From the NCBI RefSeq assembly GCF_902859725.1, contig NZ_CADIJP010000021.1:1-64000 (forward strand): a stretch of 64,000 bases of DNA, in the 5' to 3' direction. The stretch is from Achromobacter mucicolens (lineage in GTDB: Bacteria; Pseudomonadota; Gammaproteobacteria; Burkholderiales; Burkholderiaceae_B). Under the pieces are notes generated by a model. It was not told the origin of the DNA, searched no databases, and saw nothing but the letters and a program-made list of their open reading frames with translations. The translations under genes and the position numbers were made by a program. Positions 34,851 through 43,513 of the stretch are shown piece after piece (positions within the stretch are counted from its first letter, which is position 1; the number at the start of each line of letters is the position of its first letter).

Positions 34851-35950
34851 TGGCCCGTTCTGTCCGCCTTCAGTTCAAGCGCGCCGCGGCCGTGGCGCTG
34901 ATGCTGGCGGCACCGCTGTCTGCGCCGGTTTCCGCGCAGGCCGCATTGCCCGCCGACCTGGGTGAACGCCTGGCGCGCGATTACGCGCGGCCCGCGGTGG
35001 CCAAGATGACGGACGCCGCCGTGGCCCTGGAAGGGGCGCTGGGCGCCTGGTGCGCCAAGCCTGACGCGGTGGGCGCCAAGCGCGTCGGCGATGCCTTCGG
35101 CACGCTGGCGCACGCGTGGTCGGGGGTCGAGATCCTGCGCTTCGGCCCGCTGGTGCAGGCCAACCGCTTCGAGCGGCTGGCGTTCTGGCCCGATACGCGT
35201 GGCGTGATGCCCCGCCAGGTGCAGGCGCTGATCGCGGCCAAGGACGACGCGCTGCTCCAGCCCGGCGCGCTGGCCGGACGCAGCGTGGCGGTGCAAGGGC
35301 TGCCCGCGCTGGAATATGTGCTCTATGGCGAACCGGATCTGCTCAAGCAGACCGGCGCGCCCGGTTTTGCCTACGCTTGCGGCTATGCCACGGCCATCGC
35401 ATCCAACGTGGCGAGCATCTCGCGCGATGTGGGCGAGGCCTGGAGCCCGCAGGGCGCGTTCGGCCGTCAGTTCGCCGCGCCCAAGCCAGGCAATGACCTG
35501 TACCGCAGTTCGCAGGAGGTGGCGGCCGAGGCCATGAAGGCCTTGTCGACCGGACTGCAGTTCGCGCGCGACGTCAAGATCGAACCCGTTCTGGGCGATT
35601 CGCCGCAGGCCGCGCGGCCCAAGCGGGCTGCGTTCTGGCGCAGCAATCTGTCGACCAGCCTCTTGGCCGCCAACGTGGATGCGCTCAAGGCGTTCTATGC
35701 GGCGGGCGCATACCCGTTGCCGGCGGGCGAGGGCTGGATGGATGCGTCGGTGCGGGGCGAGTTGTCCAGCGCGGCGCAGACGCTGCGCGATGTGCCGGTT
35801 CCGCTGGATGCGGCGCTGGCCAGTGAAGAGGGACGCCGTCTGCTGGGGCTGGCATCGCTGACGCTCAAGAACGCCAAGGCCATCGTTGACGAGAACCTGG
35901 CGCCTGCGCTGGGCGTGACCATTGGATTCAATGCGCTCGATGGTGATTGA
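34850..35950 (+). CDS. Second imelysin-like protein
   Basis: The 366-residue periplasmic protein has a long basic signal sequence ending near APVSAQA. It belongs to the imelysin superfamily but lacks the GxHxxE triad: the equivalent stretch is VQGLPALEYVLYG. This subfamily commonly pairs with the imelysin and di-haem protein. It may have lost any metal site of the first protein. The start overlaps the previous stop by one base. Confidence 0.8.
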   Translation: MARSVRLQFKRAAAVALMLAAPLSAPVSAQAALPADLGERLARDYARPAVAKMTDAAVALEGALGAWCAKPDAVGAKRVGDAFGTLAHAWSGVEILRFGPLVQANRFERLAFWPDTRGVMPRQVQALIAAKDDALLQPGALAGRSVAVQGLPALEYVLYGEPDLLKQTGAPGFAYACGYATAIASNVASISRDVGEAWSPQGAFGRQFAAPKPGNDLYRSSQEVAAEAMKALSTGLQFARDVKIEPVLGDSPQAARPKRAAFWRSNLSTSLLAANVDALKAFYAAGAYPLPAGEGWMDASVRGELSSAAQTLRDVPVPLDAALASEEGRRLLGLASLTLKNAKAIVDENLAPALGVTIGFNALDGD

Positions 35951-37049
35951 CCGGCGCCGGTTCCTGGCGCTGGCTGCCGCGCTTGGATTGCCGCCCGCCG
36001 CCGCGCGCGCCGCAATGCCAGCCGATGGCGGGCCGCTGTACCTGACCGCGCGCAAGCGCGGCGGGCGCGACGAGGCCGTGGTGCTGGACGAGACCGGCCG
36101 CGACCGCCTGGCCATCCCGATGCCCGCCCGCGGGCACAGTTTCGCGATCGATGGCGCCGCAGGCCGCGCGGTCGTATTCGGCCGCCAGCCGGGTTTCTTC
36201 GCGCTGGGGTTTTCGCTGGCCGGGGGCGAGCCGGTGGCGTTGGCGCTGCCTGATGACCGCCACTTCTTTGGCCACGGCGCGTTCGTGCAAGGCGGGCGGC
36301 TTCTGGCCGCCACGGAAAACGACTTCGAGGCTGGGCGCGGCGTGCTGGGTCTGTACGACGCCACGCCGGGTGGTAATTACCGGCGCGTGGGCGAGTTCGA
36401 TTCCGGCGGCATCGGTCCGCACGAAGTCGTGCTGCTGCCGGACGGCAAGACGCTATGCGTGGCCAATGGCGGCATCCTGACGCATCCGGACTACGGCAAG
36501 CTGGAATTGAACCTGGACACCATGCGGCCGTCGCTCGCGTATATCGACGCGGCCACCGGCCTACTGCTGGAAAAGGTGGAGCTCGCGCCTTCGCTGCATC
36601 GGCTGTCGATCCGGCATCTGGCGCTGGCGGCCGATGGCGCGGTGTGGTTCGGTTGCCAATACATGGGGCCGGCCGCCGACCGGCCCGCGCTGGTCGGACG
36701 GCACCGCCGCGGCGCGGCGCTTGAACTCTTCGAAGGGCCTCCCGAGACGCTGCGCAACATGCGCAACTACGTCGGCTCCGTCGCGGTCGATGCCGCAGGC
36801 GGCATCGTGGCCACGTCCAGCCCGGTCGGCGGGCAGGTGATCTACTGGGATGCCGCCAGCGGCAAATGCCTGGGGACCACGGCGCTTGCCGACGGCTGCG
36901 GCGTCGCGCCCGCCGCGCAAGCGGGCTTTCTGGTCACGAGCGGTTTGGGCGCGATGATCCGCACCGACGCCCAAGGCAAGGAGAAACCAGTCCTGCCGCC
37001 GACGCGCGATGTCTCCTGGGACAACCACTTTCGCATCGTGCCTGCGTAA
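35931..37049 (+). CDS. DUF1513-family protein, beta-propeller-like
   Basis: The 372-residue protein has a twin-arginine-like leader (IDRRRFLALAAALGLPPAAARA) and a repetitive beta-propeller-type sequence with HSFAIDGAAG, HDVVLL/HEVVLLPDGKT and SIRHLALAADG segments. It matches DUF1513, the usual fourth partner in imelysin operons. It is exported but unexplained. ATG 35931 or 35940 could be the start; both overlap the end of the previous gene. The operon ends here. Confidence 0.8.
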   Translation: MRSMVIDRRRFLALAAALGLPPAAARAAMPADGGPLYLTARKRGGRDEAVVLDETGRDRLAIPMPARGHSFAIDGAAGRAVVFGRQPGFFALGFSLAGGEPVALALPDDRHFFGHGAFVQGGRLLAATENDFEAGRGVLGLYDATPGGNYRRVGEFDSGGIGPHEVVLLPDGKTLCVANGGILTHPDYGKLELNLDTMRPSLAYIDAATGLLLEKVELAPSLHRLSIRHLALAADGAVWFGCQYMGPAADRPALVGRHRRGAALELFEGPPETLRNMRNYVGSVAVDAAGGIVATSSPVGGQVIYWDAASGKCLGTTALADGCGVAPAAQAGFLVTSGLGAMIRTDAQGKEKPVLPPTRDVSWDNHFRIVPA

Positions 37050-37197
37050 CGCGGCTTTGCCTGCTGGCGGCGGAAGACCTATGCTGCAGGTCGGTTCTCT
37101 TTACAAAGCCTGACACTCCCGCCAGGCGCCGCGCCGTTTTGCGCAAGCCGCTTCTGATACATTCTTCCGTCGATTTTTTTTCGCAGGAGGTTCCTCC

Positions 37198-38034
37198 ATG
37201 GATGAGGCCGTAAAAGAGTTCTATCTGTGGGCGCCCAGGCTGATGGATATGGGCATCAATCTGCTGGTTGCCTTGCTTATTCTGGGCATCGGCTGGTGGG
37301 TGTCGTCGTTACTGGGCGGTTGGGTTCGCCGGGCCGCCACGAGGTCGCCCAAGATCGATCCCACGATCGTTCCCATGTTCTCCACGACCGTGATCTGGGC
37401 GGTACGCATCTTCACGGTGATTGCGGTGCTGGCGCGCTTTGGCGTGCAGACGGCCAGCCTGATCGCGGTGCTGGGCGCCGCCGGTCTTGCCGTCGGTCTG
37501 GCCCTGCAGGGCACGCTACAGAACATCGCGGCCGGCATCATGCTGCTGATCCTGCGCCCCATCCGCGCCGGCGAATACATCGCCCTCAGTTCTGGCGCTG
37601 ACGGCACGGTCGAGGAGGTGGGCCTGTTTCTCACGCGTCTCGTGCAGGGCGATGGCATTCATCTCACGCTGCCCAACAGCACGGTATGGAACGCCACCAT
37701 CACCAACTACAGCCGCAACAAGACGCGCCGCCTGGATATCCCGGTGCCGGTGCGTTATGGCGACGATCTGGATGCTGTGGTCGCCAAACTGCAGCAGATC
37801 GTGGACGCGCGTCCCGATGCGTTGAAGGATCCCGCGCCGCAGGTCAAGGTGTTCGACTACAAGGAAAACGGCGTCACCGTGAACGTGCGCGTGTGGGCCG
37901 AGTCGGGCAAGTACTGGGAATTGCGCTGGAGCCTGTACCAGGAAATCCGCCGCGCGCTCGAAGAGGCCGGTTTCCAAGCTCCGATCCCGCTGCGCGAGAT
38001 CCAGAACCCCAAAACCGGCGCCGCGGCTTCCTGA
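37198..38034 (+). CDS. Small-conductance mechanosensitive channel MscS
   Basis: The 278-residue protein has three membrane helices near residues 17-40, 62-82 and 88-115. The pore helix is glycine- and alanine-rich (LGAAGLAVGLALQGTLQNIAAGIMLLI). A cytoplasmic beta domain (RPIRAGEYIALSSGADGTVEEVGLFLTRL) follows. It opens under membrane tension and releases solutes after osmotic downshock. A near-perfect GCAGGAGG ribosome site lies before the start. The gene is single, with a strong terminator downstream. Confidence 0.93.
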   Translation: MDEAVKEFYLWAPRLMDMGINLLVALLILGIGWWVSSLLGGWVRRAATRSPKIDPTIVPMFSTTVIWAVRIFTVIAVLARFGVQTASLIAVLGAAGLAVGLALQGTLQNIAAGIMLLILRPIRAGEYIALSSGADGTVEEVGLFLTRLVQGDGIHLTLPNSTVWNATITNYSRNKTRRLDIPVPVRYGDDLDAVVAKLQQIVDARPDALKDPAPQVKVFDYKENGVTVNVRVWAESGKYWELRWSLYQEIRRALEEAGFQAPIPLREIQNPKTGAAAS

Positions 38035-38060
38035 ACGGAACACGCAGGGCGTCAGGCATG

Positions 38061-38094
38061 AAAATGGGAGCCTCGCGGGGCTCCCATTTTTTTT
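38061..38094 (+). terminator. Terminator of mscS
   Basis: ATGGGAGCC and GGCTCCCAT form the stem and a run of eight T follows; the A run on the left side lets it also stop the convergent IclR gene. Confidence 0.9.
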
Positions 38095-38150
38095 CGTCGC
38101 GGCTTCGTGGCTTTTTTCAGTGCATGAACGCGACGCGGCCGATCCCCGGT

Positions 38151-38912
38151 TCAGGCCGGCATCGCCAGCCGCGCCAGTTCCGTCTTGATCCAGCCCGCGA
38201 TCTCGCGCTGACGCTGCGCCGGCATGCGGTCGATGATGGCCGTGACGCTGACCGCCAACAGGGGCGCGCCCTGCGCGTCCAGCAGCGCGCAACCCACGCC
38301 CAGGGCGCCGCGTACCGCATGGTTGCCCACCACGGAATAGCCGCGCGCACGGGTGTTTTCGATAAGGCGGAACATCTCTTGCGGCGTCATGCCGCCGTAC
38401 TCGTCCAGCCTGCCTGAGTTGCGCTCGACGATGCCGCGCGCCACGTCGTCGGGCAGCGCGGCCAGCAGCGCCATGCCGCCCGATCCCACGCCCAGCGGCT
38501 GGCGCTTGCCTGCGTACGTGGCCAGGATCTGCACGGGATAGCTGCCGATCTCGCGATGCAGGCTGATCGAATCGTCTTCTTCGCGCACCACCAGGAACAC
38601 GGCGTCGCCGGTGCGGTCGGCCAGGCGTCGCAGCACAGGCAGCAGCTGGCGCACGCGCGGGTCGCGCGAACGCGTGTCCGGGTCGACGGCGAGCTGGGCG
38701 CGGTACTTCTTGGTGCCCGTGACCGGCAAAACCAGGCCGGCGTCCAGCAGCGCTGCCAGCAACCGATAGATGGTGGGACGCTGAATGCCGGTCAACCGGG
38801 CAATGTCGGTCACGCTCAGGCCGTCCGGGCCTTGGTCACGCAGGGCGGCCAGTACGGCCAAACCACGGCGTAGCGTGCGTGGGCCGGCGGACGCGGCATC
38901 GCTGTCTTGCAT
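38151..38912 (-). CDS. IclR-family transcriptional regulator
   Basis: The 253-residue protein has an N-terminal winged helix (LRRGLAVLAALRDQGPDGLSVTDIARLTGIQRPTIYRLLAALLDAGL) and a C-terminal IclR ligand domain with VGSGGMALLAALP and GVGCALLDAQG. It diverges from the Bug receptor gene with a 161-base intergenic region holding the palindrome at 39039. It is a likely repressor or activator of that gene. Confidence 0.88.
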   Translation of the reverse strand: MQDSDAASAGPRTLRRGLAVLAALRDQGPDGLSVTDIARLTGIQRPTIYRLLAALLDAGLVLPVTGTKKYRAQLAVDPDTRSRDPRVRQLLPVLRRLADRTGDAVFLVVREEDDSISLHREIGSYPVQILATYAGKRQPLGVGSGGMALLAALPDDVARGIVERNSGRLDEYGGMTPQEMFRLIENTRARGYSVVGNHAVRGALGVGCALLDAQGAPLLAVSVTAIIDRMPAQRQREIAGWIKTELARLAMPA

Positions 38913-39038
38913 GCAAATCTCTGAAAACTAAGGGTTATCAACGAACGGACGAGGGAAAACCATTGTCCGTAGGGTGGACTCTACCTTGATGCCATCCGCA
39001 TGTATAGCGCAGAATGCGTTCATCCAATAATTCGAATC

Positions 39039-39053
39039 GTCCATCTAATGGAC
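39039..39053. promoter_or_regulatory. Candidate IclR operator
   Basis: GTCCAT-CTA-ATGGAC is a perfect 6-3-6 palindrome, 21 bases before the Bug receptor start. It sits in the divergent region shared with the IclR gene, as expected for an operator. Confidence 0.4.
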
Positions 39054-39073
39054 AGTACCTGCACGGAGACACT

Positions 39074-40063
39074 ATGACTACAGGTCACAAGCCTGGCATG
39101 CGGCGTCTGGCCGCCACCCTTCTGGCCACCGCCGCAAGCGCATTTGCAATGGGTTCCGCCCACGCTGCCTATCCCGACAAGCCCGTCCGTATCGTGGTCG
39201 GTTTCTCGGCTGGCGGCACCACCGACGTGATCGCCCGGATCATGGCCAAAGAACTGACCGAGTCGCTCGGCCAGTCGTTCGTGGTTGAAAACAAGCCGGG
39301 CGCCGGCAGCAATATCGCCACCGACCAGGTCATGCGCGCCACGCCCGACGGCTACACGCTGCTGTTCGTGGCGGTGACCAGCGCGATCAACCAGACCCTG
39401 TACAAGAACGTCTCGTTCGACCTGACGAAGGACTTCGCACCGGTCGCCCTGGGCGCCAAGGTGCCGAACATCCTGGTGGTCAATCCCCAGGTGCCGGTCA
39501 AGTCCGTGAAGGAATTGGTCGACTACGCCAAGAAGAATCCGGGCAAGCTGGCTTTCGCCTCGTCCGGCAGCGGCACCTCCATCCACATGGCGGGCGAGCT
39601 GTTCAAGATGAAGGCGGGCATCGACGTCCTGCACGTGCCGTACAAGGGCAGCGCCCCGGCCATGACCGACCTGATCGGCGGCCAGGTGCAGTTCATGTTC
39701 GACAACATGCCGTCGGCCTGGCCGCACGCCCAGTCGGGCAAGCTGAACGCGCTGGCCGTGACCACGCGTGAGCGCTCCAAGAGCGCGCCGGACCTGCCGA
39801 CCATGCAGGAATCGGGCTTTGCGGACTTCGACGTGTCGTCCTGGTTCGGCCTGCTGGCCCCGGCCGGCACGCCGCCGGAAGTGATCAACAAGCTCAACGC
39901 CGCCATGCAGCAGGCGCTGGACAAGCCCTCTGTGCAGACCAGCTTTGAAAAGCTGGGCGCCGTGGGTGTGAAGACCACGCCGGCCGAATTCGGCCAGTTC
40001 ATCAAGTCGGAAGTCGACGGGTGGGCCCCCGTGGTCAAGGCCTCGGGCGCCAAGGTGGACTGA
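39074..40063 (+). CDS. Bug/TctC-family tripartite tricarboxylate receptor
   Basis: The 329-residue periplasmic binding protein begins with a signal ending SAHA, then AYPDKPVRIVVGFSAGGTTDVIARIM and VVENKPGAGSNIATDQVM. It is the typical carboxylate-binding Bug protein of Alcaligenaceae, with no TctA/TctB genes nearby. I chose ATG 39074. Its divergent IclR gene is the likely regulator. A terminator follows. Confidence 0.9.
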   Translation: MTTGHKPGMRRLAATLLATAASAFAMGSAHAAYPDKPVRIVVGFSAGGTTDVIARIMAKELTESLGQSFVVENKPGAGSNIATDQVMRATPDGYTLLFVAVTSAINQTLYKNVSFDLTKDFAPVALGAKVPNILVVNPQVPVKSVKELVDYAKKNPGKLAFASSGSGTSIHMAGELFKMKAGIDVLHVPYKGSAPAMTDLIGGQVQFMFDNMPSAWPHAQSGKLNALAVTTRERSKSAPDLPTMQESGFADFDVSSWFGLLAPAGTPPEVINKLNAAMQQALDKPSVQTSFEKLGAVGVKTTPAEFGQFIKSEVDGWAPVVKASGAKVD

Positions 40064-40104
40064 TCGGCATGGCCGCCGGCGATCTGCCGGCGGACGGGCC
40101 AGAT

Positions 40105-40137
40105 AAAAAGGGACAGGCAATGCCTGTCCCTTTTTTT
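40105..40137. terminator. Terminator between Bug and trmJ
   Basis: AAAGGGACAGGCA and TGCCTGTCCCTTT form a long perfect stem with runs of A before and T after. It serves both convergent genes. Confidence 0.9.
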
Positions 40138-40196
40138 GTTTGCGTGACCGATGTTTTGTGGCGGGTTCTGCTGCCGGCAGTGCCGCGCCCGACGCG

Positions 40197-40973
40197 TTAT
40201 TTCTTTTTGACCGCGTTCAGCATCGCCGTGCAGACGCCGCGCATCATGTCCACCTCGTCGCGGGTGAGCGACAGGCGCGAGTACATATGGCGCATGCGCG
40301 GCATCAGCTTCTTGGGATGGGCGGGGTCCAGGAATTGCACGCCGACCAGCGCTTCTTCCCAGTGGGCCAGAAAGGCCTGGACCGCCTCGCTGGAGGCCGG
40401 GGCCGCGCCGCGCGCGGGCTCCTGGGCGGTGGAACGGGGCAGCAGCTCGGCCCCCTGGTCCACCAGCAGGGCGTAACGCAGCTCCCAGGCGGCCAATTGC
40501 AGCGCCTGGGCGACGTTCAGCGAGCTGTACTCGGGATTGGCCGGGATATGGCAGATACGGTGGCACAGCGCGATCTGCGCGTTCGTCAGGCCGGCGCGCT
40601 CGGTGCCCAGCACCACGGCGGCCACGCCCTCGGCCGTGTCCGCCAGATGTGCGCAGGCCAGTTCGGCCGCCTGCCGGATGTCGCAAGGTGGAGGACCCAG
40701 GTCCCGGACCCGGGCCGTCAGCGCAAACGCCAGCGTGACGGGCGCCAGGGCTTCCTCCAGCGTCGGATAGATGCGCGCGTTTTCAAGCACGTCCAGCGCG
40801 CCGCTGGCCAGCGCCACGGCCTCGGGCTGGCTTGTTACATCCGGGAATTTGGGGTCCACCAGGACCAGTTCCGAGAAGCCCATTGTCTTGATTGCGCGGG
40901 CCGCGGAACCGACGTTTCCGGGGTGGCTGGGGTTCACCATTACGAAGCGAACACGTGAAAATGCTTGAGTCAT
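40197..40973 (-). CDS. trmJ: tRNA (cytidine/uridine-2'-O)-methyltransferase TrmJ
   Basis: TrmJ methylates the 2'-hydroxyl at position 32 of several tRNAs. The 258-residue SPOUT enzyme has the N-terminal RVRFVMVNPSHPGNVGSAARAIKTMGF, the AdoMet-binding knot with VLGTERAGLTN and the following NPEYSSLNVAQALQL. The basic helical C-terminus binds tRNA. It diverges from suhB, the common order in related genomes, with a 129-base gap. Confidence 0.94.
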   Translation of the reverse strand: MTQAFSRVRFVMVNPSHPGNVGSAARAIKTMGFSELVLVDPKFPDVTSQPEAVALASGALDVLENARIYPTLEEALAPVTLAFALTARVRDLGPPPCDIRQAAELACAHLADTAEGVAAVVLGTERAGLTNAQIALCHRICHIPANPEYSSLNVAQALQLAAWELRYALLVDQGAELLPRSTAQEPARGAAPASSEAVQAFLAHWEEALVGVQFLDPAHPKKLMPRMRHMYSRLSLTRDEVDMMRGVCTAMLNAVKKK

Positions 40974-41102
40974 TTAAAATGGCACGTTTGGCTTCGTGCC
41001 TTCCTGGTTTTTTGGGTCGATTTCCCCGTGGGGGCGACGGCGCGGCGGGGGGCGGCAAGCGGCCTATCATCAAGCCAACTCATCGCATACGTACGGAATT
41101 TT

Positions 41103-41888
41103 ATGCACCCGATGCTCAACATCGCCATCAAGGCGGCCCGGCGTGCCGGCACCATTATCAACCGTGCCAGCATGGATTTGGAACGACTCAGCGTGGCTCG
41201 CAAGGGTCCGCGCGATTATGTCACGGAAGTCGATCGGGCCGCCGAAGAGTCCATCGTCGAAACGCTGCACGCGGCCTATCCGGACCACGCCGTGCTGGGC
41301 GAGGAGTTCGGCCTGCAGGGTCCTGACCAGGCGGAATTCCAATGGATCATCGATCCGCTGGACGGCACCACGAACTTCATCCACGGCCTGCCCAACTACG
41401 CCGTGTCGATCGCGCTGACGCAGCGCGGCCAGGTCACGCAAGCGGTCATCTATGATCCCTCGCGCAACGAACTCTTCACGGCCAGCCGCGGCAGCGGCAC
41501 GTTCCTGAACGACCGCCGCGTGCGCGTTTCGGGCCGTACCCGCTACCACGACGCGCTCTTGGGCGCGCACTGGCCCAACGCCGGCGACCCCGAACAGGGT
41601 TCGCAGCGTTTCCGCCAGATGGCCGAAGGCGCCACGGGCGTGCGCCGCCTGGGTTCCACCGTGCTGGATCTGGCCTACGTGGCCACCGGCCGCCTGGACG
41701 GCTTCTGCGGCGTCGGGCTCAAGCCCTGGGATCTGGCCGCGGGCAGCCTGATGGTCCTGGAAGCCGGTGGCCTGGTCGCCGATTTCGACGGCGAACAAGG
41801 CTGGATGGACAGCGGCAACGTGCTGGCCGCCAGCCCCAAGATCTTCACGCAGATGCTTGCCACGCTGAACCCGCCGTCCGCCGCCTGA
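41103..41888 (+). CDS. suhB: Inositol-1-monophosphatase family protein SuhB
   Basis: The 261-residue Mg-dependent phosphatase has GEEF at 66-69, the metal site DPLDGTTNF at 84-92 and KPWDLAAGSLMVLEAGG for substrate. In E. coli SuhB also joins the Nus transcription antitermination complex that matures rRNA. The start ATG 41103 precedes MLNIAIKAARRAG; ATG 41112 is an alternative. A terminator follows. Confidence 0.93.
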   Translation: MHPMLNIAIKAARRAGTIINRASMDLERLSVARKGPRDYVTEVDRAAEESIVETLHAAYPDHAVLGEEFGLQGPDQAEFQWIIDPLDGTTNFIHGLPNYAVSIALTQRGQVTQAVIYDPSRNELFTASRGSGTFLNDRRVRVSGRTRYHDALLGAHWPNAGDPEQGSQRFRQMAEGATGVRRLGSTVLDLAYVATGRLDGFCGVGLKPWDLAAGSLMVLEAGGLVADFDGEQGWMDSGNVLAASPKIFTQMLATLNPPSAA

Positions 41889-41904
41889 TCGGCGCGGCGC
41901 AATG

Positions 41905-41936
41905 AAAAACCGGCCCTCGTGGCCGGTTTTCTTTTT
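41905..41936 (+). terminator. Terminator of suhB
   Basis: AAAACCGGCC and GGCCGGTTTT form a perfect stem with loop CTCGT, followed by CTTTTT; it can serve the convergent apbE gene too. Confidence 0.9.
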
Positions 41937-41950
41937 ATCGGACGGGGCGA

Positions 41951-42949
41951 TCAGGCGTCGCCGGTCTGCGTAATCAATTGCCCGTCGGGCAGCACCATCC
42001 ACGCTTGCAGGCCCAGGCGGCGCACCAGCTGCGCGGTGCGGTCCAGCGGCATGTTCGAGAACGCGGTCGACAACGCATCGGCCGCGGTTGCCGTGGACGC
42101 CATGACCGACACGCTGCGGTACAGCGGCCGCGCCCGGCCGCTGTGCGGATCGAAGATATGCGAATACCTCCCCTCGGCATCGAACGGCGTGCCGTAGCCG
42201 CCGGACGTGGCAAGCGCCTGGTTGCTGATGGGCACCTGCGTCAGGATCTGTTCCGGGGACAACGGGTCCGCCAGCCCGACGCGCCAGCCCGCTGCGCCGG
42301 CAGATTCATCCAGGCCGCGGATTTCGCCCATATCGACCAGCGCGCGCTCCAGCCCGGCATTGCGAAGCAGGTCCGTCACGCGGTCCGTGATGTAGCCCTG
42401 GGCGATGCCGTTCAGCGTAAGCGCCATGCCCGGCTTCAGGCGGATGCGTTGCGGGTCGATCTCGATGCCTTGGTAAGCCACGCGCTGCTGGGCCGCTGCG
42501 ATGTCGGCCTGCGTCGGCCCGGCCGCCGATGCCCCCGGCTGCGCGAAGTGATCGGCGTACACACGCCACAGGGGCTGCACGGAGGGATCGAAGAGGCCCC
42601 CGGTCAGATCGGCGTAGTGCCGGCTTTCGCTCAGCAGCCGGACAAGATCAGACGGCGGATCGGCCAGATACCCCTGGCGATTCAGGACCGACAGCGCACT
42701 GTCGTCGCGATACAGGCTGAATACCCCTTCCAGCCGCCGAAGCTCTTGCAGCGCCCGCTCGATGAGCCGTTCGGCCGCCTGGCGGTCGGGATGGTACAGC
42801 CGCAGTTCCGCATCGGCGCCCAGCGCCACGCCGTGCCAGCGCGTGGGGGCGATGGCCGCTTGCGCGCGGCGCCAAAAGCTGGGGGCGAGGGTCAGCGCGG
42901 AAGACGCGGCGACGATACCGAGGAAGCGGCGGCGGGTGGGACGGTTCAT
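41951..42949 (-). CDS. apbE: FAD:protein FMN transferase (NosX-type ApbE)
   Basis: The 332-residue Tat-exported protein (RRRFLGIVAASSALTLAPSF) has the ApbE fold with LNGIAQGYITDRV, VDMGEIRG and a C-terminal metal region around SVSVMASTATAADALSTAFSNM. ApbE transfers FMN to a Thr of target proteins. In denitrifiers this gene (nosX) flavinylates NosR, and NosR at 48529 carries the SGAT motif. It ends the nos operon, 63 bases after nosL. Confidence 0.9.
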   Translation of the reverse strand: MNRPTRRRFLGIVAASSALTLAPSFWRRAQAAIAPTRWHGVALGADAELRLYHPDRQAAERLIERALQELRRLEGVFSLYRDDSALSVLNRQGYLADPPSDLVRLLSESRHYADLTGGLFDPSVQPLWRVYADHFAQPGASAAGPTQADIAAAQQRVAYQGIEIDPQRIRLKPGMALTLNGIAQGYITDRVTDLLRNAGLERALVDMGEIRGLDESAGAAGWRVGLADPLSPEQILTQVPISNQALATSGGYGTPFDAEGRYSHIFDPHSGRARPLYRSVSVMASTATAADALSTAFSNMPLDRTAQLVRRLGLQAWMVLPDGQLITQTGDA

Positions 42950-43012
42950 GGCGTTATCTACTGAAAGGGCGCGAGGGGCTGGGACGCTTCGAGGCAGGGC
43001 GGCGGCCGATCG

Positions 43013-43513
43013 CTATTGGGCAAACACGTAGTCCTCGGGCACGTCGGCAAAGCGCACGACGCGGCCGCCGTGAGTCTGGGCGAAGGCAAGCGCCCGGGCT
43101 TGATCCGAGAACGGCATGGCGTCTTCGGCGCCCATGCCGCCAAGGAAGCTGGAACCGATGACATAGAACGCCTGGCGGGCGTCCACCCAGGCTTTCGGGT
43201 CGGCGGCGCCATCAGGCCCCGCGGCCGCCATGTCGTTGACGTAGATAGCGGCAAGCCCCTTGGGTTCCTCGGGCAGCCGGGTGTAGGCAAAGACTTGTTT
43301 GATCGACGAGAACCACACCGGCGCCCCGCGGCCCTTGACGAATATCTGGCCCTTCGGCCCCGCATGGTCCTTGAGCATCATCCCGCAGTAGTGGCCGACG
43401 GCATCGGCGGACACTGCCTGAGGCGCGGGCGGCGGCGCGGCGGGTTCGTCGCCGCCGCAGGCCGAAAGCGCCAGCATGATGGCCCCGATGGCGGCCCAAC
43501 GTTGCAGCGTCAT
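43013..43513 (-). CDS. nosL: Copper chaperone NosL
   Basis: NosL is a periplasmic copper lipoprotein that helps load NosZ. The 166-residue product has a lipobox ending LSAC near residue 19, the metal site HYCGMMLKDH and FAYTRLPEEP, VNDM, and the C-terminal GGRVVRFADVPEDYV. The start ATG 43513 overlaps the stop of nosY by four bases. The coordinates in a longer frame to 44050 are a shadow of nosY. Confidence 0.92.
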   Translation of the reverse strand: MTLQRWAAIGAIMLALSACGGDEPAAPPPAPQAVSADAVGHYCGMMLKDHAGPKGQIFVKGRGAPVWFSSIKQVFAYTRLPEEPKGLAAIYVNDMAAAGPDGAADPKAWVDARQAFYVIGSSFLGGMGAEDAMPFSDQARALAFAQTHGGRVVRFADVPEDYVFAQ

